This document shows, one piece after another, positions 53,755 through 62,200 of a stretch of DNA of 64,000 bases. Both the position numbers and the translations under genes were made by a program. This stretch comes from Halogranum gelatinilyticum. Its GTDB lineage: Archaea; Halobacteriota; Halobacteria; Halobacteriales; Haloferacaceae. The DNA lies in contig NZ_FNHL01000002.1 of NCBI RefSeq assembly GCF_900103715.1, forward strand, positions 806,001-870,000. The letters are read 5' to 3'. The notes under the pieces are model-generated. The model searched no databases. It saw only the letters and a list, made by a program, of their open reading frames with translations, and had not been told where the DNA came from. Within the stretch, counting starts at the first letter, position 1. Each line of letters opens with the position of its first letter.

Positions 53755-54113
53755 CGCTCCACCTCGGACGGTGAAGACGGCTGGAGGCGGTCGGTGTCGC
53801 AAGTGGTCTGGGGGGACGTACGCATGGGTAACACGATGGGCTGAACCAACGGTACCGTCCAATATCGTTATACGTTGCATACCCCCCTCTCGGCGGGTTT
53901 CGGTCCCGGAAGCTTCGGACGGCAATGGCAGCCAGAGCGGGTCACGCTGCCGTACGCGGCCGTTCAGTGGCACCGACGAGTTCTGCTCCCTCGACCGCGT
54001 CGCCAGCGGGCTGGCCGTCGTCCGTGGTCGCCGAGACGCGCCGGTAGCACCGTCGGGAGACCCGGGTATCTGCTGCTTAACGAGGATGGTAGGGGACGTA
54101 CTCGGCGACAGCC
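53755..54113. promoter_or_regulatory. Divergent spacer between the FemAB-like and DUF354 genes
   Basis: Leftward: the TATAACG-type element near 53864-53877, about 115 bases before the FemAB-like ATG. Rightward: GCTTAACGAGG (about 54071-54081), about 35 bases before the DUF354 gene, is TATA-like. No gene seen. Confidence 0.45.
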
Positions 54114-55202
54114 ATGAGATACGTGTTCTTCACAAACACGCCCGCACACGTCCATCTGTACAAGCACGCGGTCCGCGCGCTCGAAGCCGAGGGCCACGAC
54201 GTCCTCGTCCTCGGGCGGGACTACGGCTGCACCGAAGCACTGCTTGCGTACTACGACCTCCCGTACGAGATCTACGGCAAAGTAGAGACGACCAAGTATT
54301 CGCTGGCCCGCGAGTTGCCGAAACACTACGCGTCGATTCTGCGGAAGGTTCGCGCGTTCGACCCCGACCTCATCTTCGGGATGGGCGGCTATGCGGCGCA
54401 CGCGGGCGCGCTCACCCGGACGCCCGTCGTCCTGATTCTCGACTCCGAACCCACCTCCCTCGACCATCTCGTCTCGCGGCCCTTCGCCGACCTCATCATG
54501 ACGCCGTACACGTTCGGCAAAGACCTCGGCCCCAAACACTACCGCTTCGCCGGGTTCAAAGAGACCGCGTATCTCCACCCCGACGTGTTCGAACCGGCTC
54601 CCGACGTCCGCGAGCAGCTCGGCGTCGCGCCGGACGAACCGTTCGCGCTCGTCCGGTTCAACGCCTTCGGCTCCCACCACGACGTCGGCCACCGCGGGTT
54701 CAGCCCCGCCCAGCGCGTCGAGTTGATCGAACGGCTCGCCGAGCACGTCACGGTGTTCGTCACCGACGAGGGCGACGACCTCGACCTCACCGACCTCCCC
54801 GCCCGGCCGTACGACGTCCACCCCGCGCTCCTCCACGACGTCCTCGCGGAGGCGCGCGTGCTCGTCGCCGACACCCAGACGATGGTGACGGAGGCGGCAC
54901 TCCTCGGAACTCCGGCGATCCGCTCGAACTCCTTCGTCGGCGACGACGACATGGGCAACTTCGTCGAACTCGAAAAGCGGGGACTCGTCCGGAACCTCCG
55001 GTCGTTCGACGACGTCCTGACGACCGCGGTCGCGTTCGCCAGCGACCCCGAGATAGAACGCGAATGGGCGGCCCGCCGAGACGAGTACGTGGGTGGGCTG
55101 ATCAACCTCACCGACCTGATTACGGCCGTAGCGACGGATACGTACAGACGCGGACACGTCGAACGCCCAACCGACGAGTTCGCCCGACAGCTCGGCGTCT
55201 GA
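54114..55202 (+). CDS. DUF354 protein (GT-B-like, UDP-GlcNAc 2-epimerase-related fold)
   Basis: 362 residues. The start RYVFFTNTPAHVHLYKHAVR and FDPDLIFGMGGYAAHAGALT, LILDSEPTSLDHLVSR and the C-terminal VLVADTQTMVTEAALLGTPA with NFVELEKRGL identify DUF354, a two-Rossmann-domain family resembling glycosyltransferase B and UDP-sugar epimerases. No membrane segments. It occurs in many archaeal surface-glycan loci; activity is not established. Confidence 0.85.
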   Translation: MRYVFFTNTPAHVHLYKHAVRALEAEGHDVLVLGRDYGCTEALLAYYDLPYEIYGKVETTKYSLARELPKHYASILRKVRAFDPDLIFGMGGYAAHAGALTRTPVVLILDSEPTSLDHLVSRPFADLIMTPYTFGKDLGPKHYRFAGFKETAYLHPDVFEPAPDVREQLGVAPDEPFALVRFNAFGSHHDVGHRGFSPAQRVELIERLAEHVTVFVTDEGDDLDLTDLPARPYDVHPALLHDVLAEARVLVADTQTMVTEAALLGTPAIRSNSFVGDDDMGNFVELEKRGLVRNLRSFDDVLTTAVAFASDPEIEREWAARRDEYVGGLINLTDLITAVATDTYRRGHVERPTDEFARQLGV

Positions 55203-55239
55203 GCGACGACTCTCTTTCTCTCCTCATTCTCTCGGCTAC

Positions 55240-55390
55240 TGTCCAGACCGTCGCCGATTCCCGCCCCGGTCCATCGCCGCTGCCCATCCGGACCGTCACC
55301 GCTTCCCAGCCCGGGCCATAACCACTGCCCGCCCAGACCGTCGCCGCTTCCCAGCCCGGGCTGTCACCGATTCCCGCCCGGACCGTCTCT
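55240..55390. repeat. GC-rich minisatellite after the DUF354 gene
   Basis: Units of about 25-55 bases built from GACCGTCGCCGCTTCCCAGC, CGATTCCCGCCC and CCACTGCCCGCCC recur five or six times; the phrase CGCTTCCCAGCCCGGGC occurs twice. It fills the gap between two convergent genes and shows no coding sense. Part may fold and end transcription. Confidence 0.8.
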
Positions 55391-55393
55391 GTG

Positions 55394-56284
55394 TTACTCC
55401 TGCCGTCCGAGCGGCAGCCGCTCGTGCTGGACCAGCCACTCGTAGAGTTCGCCGGGGGGACCGACCCAGCCGTCGCTCGCGAGCGCGTACTCGACGAGAT
55501 GGCGGTAGAGCCGTCGGTAGCCGGGGAACTCTGCCTCGTTGAAGTAGCGTGGATGCCAGAGGACGGTCCCGACGGCCTCGTTGGCGGCCGCTTCGTCGAC
55601 CAGTGCCTCGCAGGCCGCCGCGGCCGCCGAGAAGTCGGTTCCGGGGTCGGGGAACGCGACCTCCATCCCCGTCAGGGGGAAGACCACAAACTCGTCGTCG
55701 AAGGGGACGATCGGATCGTAGCCGTGGAGGAAGCCGACCGACGACCGGGAGCCGAGACTCGCGTCGTAGCGAAAGCCGAGGTCACGCTGGACACGCCACG
55801 TCGACGGCCCCAGCTTGAGATGGTGTTGCCGACAGCCAGCCACCTCGTGGCCCAGGAGCGACTCCAGCGTCGCCTTCTCTACTGCCAGCCGGTCGGGGTC
55901 GCTGTCGGTGTGAAACGAACCGTGGACGCCGATCTCCCAGCCGCCCTCGTCGAGCGTCCGGAGCACGCCGACCAGCTCGTCGTCGGTCACGTCGTACCGT
56001 CCGGCGTGTTCGACGAGGTTCTCGACGGACGCCCACTCGCCCGGCGGCCGCGTGGCGAACAGACTCGGCTCGTTCAGGACGTAGAACGCCGAGCGGACGC
56101 CGAGATCAGCCTCCAGCTCCGCGATTGACTCGAACTGCCAGTAGGGGTTCGCCCCCGGCAGGAGCGCGCGCAGATGGGACGGCGACCGCTCACTGAGCGC
56201 GAAAGCCAGGCTCTGATACGTCTTGTACGGCCGGTCGACGTCGTGAGTCAGACAGAGCGCGAACGGCGCGTCGGCTGGGAGCAT
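55394..56284 (-). CDS. Polysaccharide deacetylase-family protein
   Basis: 296 residues. NodB-type motifs: LCLTHDVDRPYKTYQ (about 10-24, first metal Asp pair HDVD), EIGVHGSFHTDSDPDRLAVE (metal His pair, H-x3-H) and GTVLWHPRYFNEAEFPGYRR near the C-terminus. It may N- or O-deacetylate a nascent surface polysaccharide; there is no export signal. I start at MLPADAPFALCLTHD; the frame is open upstream but becomes arginine-rich. Similar genes belong to exosortase-linked EPS loci in bacteria. Confidence 0.87.
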   Translation of the reverse strand: MLPADAPFALCLTHDVDRPYKTYQSLAFALSERSPSHLRALLPGANPYWQFESIAELEADLGVRSAFYVLNEPSLFATRPPGEWASVENLVEHAGRYDVTDDELVGVLRTLDEGGWEIGVHGSFHTDSDPDRLAVEKATLESLLGHEVAGCRQHHLKLGPSTWRVQRDLGFRYDASLGSRSSVGFLHGYDPIVPFDDEFVVFPLTGMEVAFPDPGTDFSAAAAACEALVDEAAANEAVGTVLWHPRYFNEAEFPGYRRLYRHLVEYALASDGWVGPPGELYEWLVQHERLPLGRQE

Positions 56285-56630
56285 ACTCAGCCGCCTCCAA
56301 GCGACGGCTGCGGACCCCGCTGGGCGACCGCTTCGCCCGGTGCTCTCCGGACCGCGGCGCGTCTCGCCCCGGCCGGACGGGACGCTACGAAGGGATACAT
56401 ACGAATATCGACGGCCGACGCGCACGTAGCTATAGCCAGCCTAAACGCCCGGAGGAACGCTGGTGCGAGCCGCTCCGCGGCCAGCACCGCCCGGAGTCCA
56501 TACCCCGCGCGGAACCGGTGGGAAGCCGGAGACGTCGCCCCGTCGCGTCGGCTACTCGCCCGCTCGTCGCCGGCCCTGTGGTTACACGGCTTATAACAAT
56601 ACTGAACGGTCGCGCACTTCCAGAGGATTG
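56285..56630. promoter_or_regulatory. Divergent spacer before the DUF1616 gene
   Basis: CTTATAACAATAC (56590-56602) is a TATA-like element about 35 bases before the rightward ATG, again TATAACAA. The leftward deacetylase promoter is not evident; TATAG and TTTAG pieces near 56430-56455 are far from its ATG. No gene seen. Confidence 0.5.
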
Positions 56631-57761
56631 ATGACCACACATCCACCGAGCCGCCGGGTCGACGACGTCGTCGACATCGTCTGGCCGGTCCTCGTGCTTT
56701 CGGGCCTCCTCGCCGCAGCGACGATGCTCGCTGGAGGGTCGGCGGCGCGGCTCTTACTCACCCTGCTCGCCGTCCTCCTGTTTCCGGGCTACGTACTGTC
56801 GTTGTTCGTGTTCCCGCTAGCGAAGACGCCCGGAGACGACCCCACTGAACGCGTCGGCGACGGGAGCGGGCTTGGTCTGGCAGCTCTCGGGACGACCGAG
56901 CGGTGGGCCGTCGCACTCGGGTTCAGTATCTGTCTGATGCCGCTCTACGGCCTGCTCATCACGCTCGCCGAACTCCCGTTCGCGCTGCGTTCGGTGATGG
57001 GGGTCGTCGTGGGCGTCGTGACGGTGCTCACGGTACTCGCGCTCGTCAGGCGGCTGCGGCTCCGAGTGGACGCGCCCGTCTTGCTCCCTGGCAGGCCGAC
57101 GCCGCTTGCGTCGCTGCGCGCGGCGACCGCCTCCCGGTCGACGGGGCGGGTGGTCTCCAACGCCGTAATCGTCGTGACGCTGTTGGCCGCCGTCTCGGCA
57201 CTGGCCGTCGGTATCACACTCCCACCCGCGGGATCGCAGTACACGACGGCGTCGCTGTTGACAGTCGGAGAGAACGGGTCGTTGGTCGCTGCGGGCTACC
57301 CGCACGACCTCGCACCCGAGGAGACCGCCGAACTCGTGTTGGTGCTCTCCAACAACGAAGGGACCGCGACCGACTACACGGTCGTCGTCCAGTCACAGCG
57401 GGTCGCACTCGACGGGACGGTCACGGAGACGCGGTATCTCGACGAGTTCTCGACCCAGCTACGGAACGGAGAGACCTGGGAGCGTCCACACGAGGTCGCA
57501 CCGCTGCTCGACGGCGACCGCGTCCGGCTCGCCTACCTGGTCTACCGTGGGTCGCCACCGGCCGACCCGACGGTAGAGAACGCGTACCGGAGCCTGACGC
57601 TGTGGGTCCGCGAACCGATGCCGGGTGCGACGTCGGAGACTGAGGCGGCGGCTGTCGTCGCCGTCGACGTCCAGCACGACGTGGCGGGCGGGTTCGACGC
57701 CGCCCGCGTCGAGACGGGATGGACGAGTGCGACGACCCTACCGCCGGTCGTCGTCCGATAG
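56631..57761 (+). CDS. DUF1616 membrane protein
   Basis: 376 residues. Four membrane helices: about 15-33 (VWPVLVLSGLLAAATML), 38-60 (LLLTLLAVLLFPGYVLSLFV), 90-112 and 117-135, then one more near 180-200, and an outer C-terminal beta domain (about 205-376; EETAELVLVLSNNEGTATDY, RNGETWERPHEVAPLLDG) like the DUF1616 family. This family accompanies archaeal surface-glycan and sortase-type loci. I start at the ATG after AGAGGATTG. It is followed after 46 bases by a large membrane protein in the same direction. Confidence 0.82.
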   Translation: MTTHPPSRRVDDVVDIVWPVLVLSGLLAAATMLAGGSAARLLLTLLAVLLFPGYVLSLFVFPLAKTPGDDPTERVGDGSGLGLAALGTTERWAVALGFSICLMPLYGLLITLAELPFALRSVMGVVVGVVTVLTVLALVRRLRLRVDAPVLLPGRPTPLASLRAATASRSTGRVVSNAVIVVTLLAAVSALAVGITLPPAGSQYTTASLLTVGENGSLVAAGYPHDLAPEETAELVLVLSNNEGTATDYTVVVQSQRVALDGTVTETRYLDEFSTQLRNGETWERPHEVAPLLDGDRVRLAYLVYRGSPPADPTVENAYRSLTLWVREPMPGATSETEAAAVVAVDVQHDVAGGFDAARVETGWTSATTLPPVVVR

Positions 57762-57807
57762 CCGATGCGTAACCAAGCGACTAGCGGTACTACCTGAGGA
57801 AAGACAG

Positions 57808-59802
57808 ATGTTACAGACGATTACGACGGCGATGAAGCGACAGACGGGACGGTACTCGTTCCAGACGGGGCTGTCCCTGCAGACCCTGAACACGGTCGCG
57901 TTGGTGCTCGGCAACCTCGTGTTCATCGTGGGGATCTACGCGGCTCGGTCGGTGCCCGCAAGCGGATACGAGGTCGACATCTACCGGGCGACGCCGCTGC
58001 TCTTCTGGGGCAGCGTCGCGTTCGCGCTCGTCGCCGCGCTCTGGGTGCTGACGCATCCCTCCGACCGGCTCTCGTGGGCCGCCGCGCTCACGCTCGCAGC
58101 CGTCGCCGGACTCTCGATACCGGCGGTGCCGCTCCTGCGCGGCTACTTCTTCTACGGGCTGACCGACGCGCTCCACCATCTCGGCTGGGCACGCGAGCTG
58201 CTGGCAGGGGCGACGACGTTCTTCGGCGACCTCTATCCGGCAACACACGTCTTCTCGGCGGTCATCGCGGTCCTCAGCGGGGCGTCTATCGAGCGGAGTA
58301 TGCTCCTCGTCGTCCTGCTTCTGATCTCGGGATACGTCGTCTTCACGACGCTCGTAGTCCGTGAGATACTGCCGGGGCGAACCGCGACGGTCGTCGCGGT
58401 TTTCGTCGGCCTGCTGTTTCTCCCCATCAACCACGTCGCGTTCGGCCCGCACTTCCACACGTACTCTCTCGCGACGTTCTTCTTCCCGTTCCTGCTGTAT
58501 CTCGTGGTCAAACACGTGACGGCGACGCGGCCGGACCCGACGCTCCCCGGCCGTCTCTCGGCGACGGACCTCGGCTTCCTCTTCGCCGGGGCGACGATCG
58601 TCGTCCTCCATCCACAGGTGGCTGCCAACGTCGTCGTCCTGCTCGGGACGTTCGCCGTCGTCCAGTTCGTCGCCCGGTGGCGCGCTCCCGACAGCCGGTT
58701 CGGCCGGTCGAAGCCCGTCTACGGCCAGTTCGTCTTCCTCTCGGCCGTCTTCCTGGCGTGGAACGTCCAGTACGACGCGCTGTTCGGGCTCTCGACGTCA
58801 CTCGCCGACTCGCTTGTCGGCGTCGCCACCGGGACGGGACAGGAGAGTCCACAGCTCATCGCCGACCGTGCAGCGTCGGCGGAGGGTGCCGGGACGAGCG
58901 TGACCGCACTGTTCGGGAAGATCTTCCTCCTCAAGCTGGTGTTCGTCGCCATCGCGGGCACCGTCGTGGCGAGAGACGTCGTCGGCTACCTGAAGAGCCG
59001 CGGGCGTGCGACAGCCGCCCGGTCTGACGGTGGTGACGGCAGTGCACTCGGCGACCGCCTCGCACTCGAAGCTGGCCGGTCGCCCGAAGTTGGCCGTTCA
59101 CTCGGCGTCGACATCGTCGTCGGTCTCCTCACGGTCTCCGGGCTGGCACTCGCGGTGTTCTTCGCCGCCCACTATCTCGGGGGCGTCCAGGGCTACTTCT
59201 TCCGTCACGTCGGGTTCGGGATGGTCCTCGTCTCGTTCCTGGCCGTGGTCGGAATCGTCCGGTTTATCGAGGCGAGCAGGCACACCAGTCCGACCCGGCG
59301 GAGAGCCCTCCGGTCGACCGCCTTCGCGCTGACCGTCGCCGTCCTCGTCGTCTCGATGGCTGCGTTCTTCGCCTCGCCGTACATCTCGCTGCCCAGCAAC
59401 CACGTCTCCGAACAGCAGTACGCTGGCCACGCGACGACGTTCGAATACGGCGTGGACAACGCCGCCTACGCCGCCCTCCGGACCGGGCCGGAACGGTACT
59501 ACGACGCCCGCGGTGCCAACCTCGACAACCGACTCAGCTGGGGTATCGGTCCAGAAGACATGGGAGCGTCGCTCCGAGACGTCCGCGACCACGACTATCC
59601 ACAGGAGGACTTCTACTATCTGTTCATGACGGAGACCGACCGGCAGAAGGAGCTTGTCGCCTACAACGGGCTTCGGTTCTCCGCCGATGACTTCGAGACG
59701 GTCTCCCACCAAGAGGGCGTCAGCCGCGTCGTCACCAACGGCGAGGTCGACGCCTATCAGGTGCTGTACTCGACCGTCGAGGACGACGGTCCCGGCGAGT
59801 AG
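57808..59802 (+). CDS. Large polytopic membrane protein with outer C-terminal domain, GT-C-like
   Basis: 664 residues, about twelve membrane helices up to residue 530 (for example VALVLGNLVFIVGIYAARS, SMLLVVLLLISGYVVFTTLV, ALRSTAFALTVAVLVVSMAA) and an external segment after it (QYAGHATTFEYGVDNAAYA; NRLSWGIGPEDMGASLRDVR). DALHHLGWARELLAGATTFF in the first large loop carries Asp/His/Glu as in GT-C oligosaccharide transferases or polymerases, but I see no definite motif. A polymerase or ligase role in the cluster is inference. Starts after TGAGGAAAG. Confidence 0.75.
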   Translation: MLQTITTAMKRQTGRYSFQTGLSLQTLNTVALVLGNLVFIVGIYAARSVPASGYEVDIYRATPLLFWGSVAFALVAALWVLTHPSDRLSWAAALTLAAVAGLSIPAVPLLRGYFFYGLTDALHHLGWARELLAGATTFFGDLYPATHVFSAVIAVLSGASIERSMLLVVLLLISGYVVFTTLVVREILPGRTATVVAVFVGLLFLPINHVAFGPHFHTYSLATFFFPFLLYLVVKHVTATRPDPTLPGRLSATDLGFLFAGATIVVLHPQVAANVVVLLGTFAVVQFVARWRAPDSRFGRSKPVYGQFVFLSAVFLAWNVQYDALFGLSTSLADSLVGVATGTGQESPQLIADRAASAEGAGTSVTALFGKIFLLKLVFVAIAGTVVARDVVGYLKSRGRATAARSDGGDGSALGDRLALEAGRSPEVGRSLGVDIVVGLLTVSGLALAVFFAAHYLGGVQGYFFRHVGFGMVLVSFLAVVGIVRFIEASRHTSPTRRRALRSTAFALTVAVLVVSMAAFFASPYISLPSNHVSEQQYAGHATTFEYGVDNAAYAALRTGPERYYDARGANLDNRLSWGIGPEDMGASLRDVRDHDYPQEDFYYLFMTETDRQKELVAYNGLRFSADDFETVSHQEGVSRVVTNGEVDAYQVLYSTVEDDGPGE

Positions 59803-59986
59803 TCGTAGTAGTCACCGTCTTACAAGCTGCTAGACAGCCTGCGAACGGCCGACTCGTGGCCGATTCGTCGCTGACTCGTGGCCGGTTCGTCGCCGACCTA
59901 TCGCCGACTCCTCGCTGACTCCGTGGCCGAACGCAACGGTTACGCATACAATTACTTTGCCGTCTCTGAGTCTGTACAGAGATACG

Positions 59987-61111
59987 ATGGAAAAGCTCCG
60001 TGTCCTCGTCGTCGGCCCGGCAAAGCGGCAGTCGGGCGGCATCGCACGCTACATCTCCGAGCAACGCCGACAGCTGGCAGGACACGTCACCGTGGACCTC
60101 TTCGACACCGACACTGGGCCGGTCGACGGTCCGCTCGACCTCCTCCGCGGCGGTCTCACCGCCCTCTCGGGATGGGCGCAGTTCACCCGCTGCCGACGGC
60201 CGGACGTCGTTCACGTCCACAGCTCTCACTACCGCTCGTTCTATCTCTCGTCGTTCTACGTGCTCTACGCGGCCCACGTCTGGAAGCGGCCGGTGATCCT
60301 CCACGTCCACGGCTCGTCGTTCGACGAGTTCGTCCGCGACGCCTCGGGCCCCGTCGCCGCGTTCCAGTCGCTCGTCTTCGACGCCGCCGACACCGTCGTC
60401 GTCCTCTCCGACTACTGGAAGGACATCCTCGCGGCCCGCGTCGACGAGCACAAGCTGGCCGTGCTCCCGAACGCGGTCGTCCACGACGAGTACGACCCCG
60501 TCGAGACGTTCTCAGCCACCGACGACTCGTCGGTCCCGCACGTCGCGTTCGTCTCCAACCACGTCGAGCGGAAGGGCATCAGGGAGACGGTCGAGGCGGT
60601 CGCGGCCCTCTACGACCGCGGCTTCGAGTTCCGGACGACCATCGCTGGCGCGGGACCGCTCTCGGCACACGCGGAGGAACTCGCGGCGCGCTACGAGGAC
60701 GTGGAGTACGTTGGCTTCGTCTCGGAGGCCGACAAACGGCGACTCCTCTGTGAGAGTTCGATCTACGTCCTCCCGACGTACGCCGAGGGACTCCCCATCG
60801 CGATTCTCGAAGCGATGGCCGGAGGGAACGCCATCGTCTCGACGACCGTGGGGAGCATCCCGACCATCGTCGACGACGAGAACGGCGTGCTCGTCCCACC
60901 GGGTGACGCCGACGCGCTCACCGACGGACTCGCACGGCTGCTCACGGACGCCGAGGCGACCCGGCAGATGGGCCGCACGAGTCGGCGGCGGGTCGTCGCC
61001 GACTACTCGTGGGACGGGATGACGGACGAACTCGTCGCGCTCTACGAGCGTCTCGCGGCCGTCGCTCCCCCCGATGTCCGCCCGGAGTCCGACCCGGTGG
61101 CGAACGACTGA
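59987..61111 (+). CDS. GT4 glycosyltransferase
   Basis: 374 residues, GT-B fold: KLRVLVVGPAKRQSGGIARY with the N-terminal Gly-rich loop, VVHVHSSHYRSFYLSSFY, VILHVHGSSFDEF, then the C-terminal donor domain VAFVSNHVERKGIRETVEAV, YVGFVSEADKRRLL and the E-x7-E motif EGLPIAILEAMAGGNAIVST. These define glycosyltransferase family 4. I start at MEKLRVLVVG. The stop lies three bases before an insertion-sequence end. Confidence 0.92.
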   Translation: MEKLRVLVVGPAKRQSGGIARYISEQRRQLAGHVTVDLFDTDTGPVDGPLDLLRGGLTALSGWAQFTRCRRPDVVHVHSSHYRSFYLSSFYVLYAAHVWKRPVILHVHGSSFDEFVRDASGPVAAFQSLVFDAADTVVVLSDYWKDILAARVDEHKLAVLPNAVVHDEYDPVETFSATDDSSVPHVAFVSNHVERKGIRETVEAVAALYDRGFEFRTTIAGAGPLSAHAEELAARYEDVEYVGFVSEADKRRLLCESSIYVLPTYAEGLPIAILEAMAGGNAIVSTTVGSIPTIVDDENGVLVPPGDADALTDGLARLLTDAEATRQMGRTSRRRVVADYSWDGMTDELVALYERLAAVAPPDVRPESDPVAND

Positions 61112-61207
61112 GAAGGCTCTGTTGAAATCATTCGAAAGTGACACATTCTGACCAGGTGTGGTCAGTACGGGGGAAGAGCCAAGAAAAAGCGGCTTGTTAC
61201 ACCCCAC

Positions 61208-61456
61208 ATGAACCAGAGGCGAATCGGGGATATCCTTCTCGGGGTGACGATGGTCTTGATAGGTATTGCCCCGCTGGGACTCGCCCTAACAGGACGGGGA
61301 AACCTGATTGTAGGCTACGGATTCGATGGTATCTCGGGTACTCTCACTACAGTACTTGTCGTGGTTTTCATAGTCTGTGGATCCGTTTTAGCCGTAGCAG
61401 GAGCCAACGTCGTCAAAAATGGCCGCTCCGAGTCAGAGCGTTCTTCACTTTACTAA
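61208..61456 (+). CDS. Small two-helix membrane protein, low GC
   Basis: 82 residues: MNQRRIGDILLGVTMVLIGI with a first helix, then SGTLTTVLVVVFIVCGSVLA as the second. Codon use is less GC-rich than the neighbouring glycan genes, which fits transfer with the flanking IS ends. No family recognised. Confidence 0.65.
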   Translation: MNQRRIGDILLGVTMVLIGIAPLGLALTGRGNLIVGYGFDGISGTLTTVLVVVFIVCGSVLAVAGANVVKNGRSESERSSLY

Positions 61457-61507
61457 GTGGAGAGTCCTTTTGTGACCCCACTAAGATGGCTCTGTTGAAA
61501 TTCTTAG

Positions 61508-61819
61508 GAAGTTACAGGTTCGCCCGGTAGTCTAACCGGATGGAAGCCCTCCCGAAGTCGCGGTTACTCCGATTCGTTGAGATTAGCTCACGAGGAAGAT
61601 GTTCGTCCGGTTATCAGGCATCGAGAGTTCTCGTCACTTCACAGGGCGTGGAACGCTCGGCTGGACGCGGACCTCTACGGGCAACGTAGTCAGAACGAGA
61701 CGGCGAACTCTCGCCTCAAACCGAAATATGGCGCGTTCGTCCGCTCAAGACTCTGGTGGAAGCAGTTCCGTGAACTCACTGTCGGCTGTCTCGCTCACAA
61801 CATCAACAAGACACTCTGA
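61508..61819 (+). pseudogene. C-terminal fragment of a DDE transposase (IS4/IS5 type)
   Basis: About 100 codons without a start. The part DVRPVIRHREFSSLHRAWNA and RSQNETANSRLKPKYGAFVR with WWKQFRELTVGCLAHNINKT matches the C-terminal third of haloarchaeal transposases, including the last catalytic Glu in NETANSRLK. The upstream half with the first Asp residues is missing. Stop at the natural end. Confidence 0.85.
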
Positions 61820-61856
61820 AGGTTAAATGGAGAGTAGCTACACATCGAGCCTGTCT

Positions 61857-62048
61857 CTACTCCCCCGTGTCCTTCCAGATAATAAGGGCGATCCCGAGAA
61901 ACATAATACCCAATCCGAATAGCTGTAGCCAGCTCAGATTGATGCCCGTTGAATAGCTGGTCGCAGGAAGTACATAGCTTGCGAGAACGGCTATTCCAAT
62001 ACCCAAGAGAACTACCAGACCTTCGGGATAACGGAACGAGAGATTCAT
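61857..62048 (-). CDS. Small two-helix membrane protein, low GC
   Basis: 63 residues: PEGLVVLLGIGIAVLASYVL and WLQLFGLGIMFLGIALIIWK with a short loop. AGTTAAGAC on the minus strand (about 62069-62077) is about 25 bases before the ATG, suiting a leaderless transcript. Lower GC than its neighbours. No homology recognised. Confidence 0.6.
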   Translation of the reverse strand: MNLSFRYPEGLVVLLGIGIAVLASYVLPATSYSTGINLSWLQLFGLGIMFLGIALIIWKDTGE

Positions 62049-62200
62049 ACTTCGGAATCGATGGATTGAGTCTTAACTACTTCGTCGGAGACATCTTTGC
62101 TCACCTGTCTAAGGCTGTTTCAGCGGGACAGATGTCGATACAACAGGATTTCAACAGGGCAAAAAACAGTACTCGATGCCGATGCGTCACCGAAGCCGGA

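Larger units (their letters stand above)
61115..62160. mobile_element. Insertion-sequence remnant region (nested ends)
   Basis: GGCTCTGTTGAAAT, a terminal repeat of the type found on haloarchaeal IS6-like elements, is present at 61115-61128 and again in the same direction at 61488-61501; the next 15 bases of both are also related. An inverted partner ATTTCAACAGGGC is at 62148-62160. A transposase fragment lies within. The two intervals each carry a small low-GC membrane gene. No intact element is left. Confidence 0.7.
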
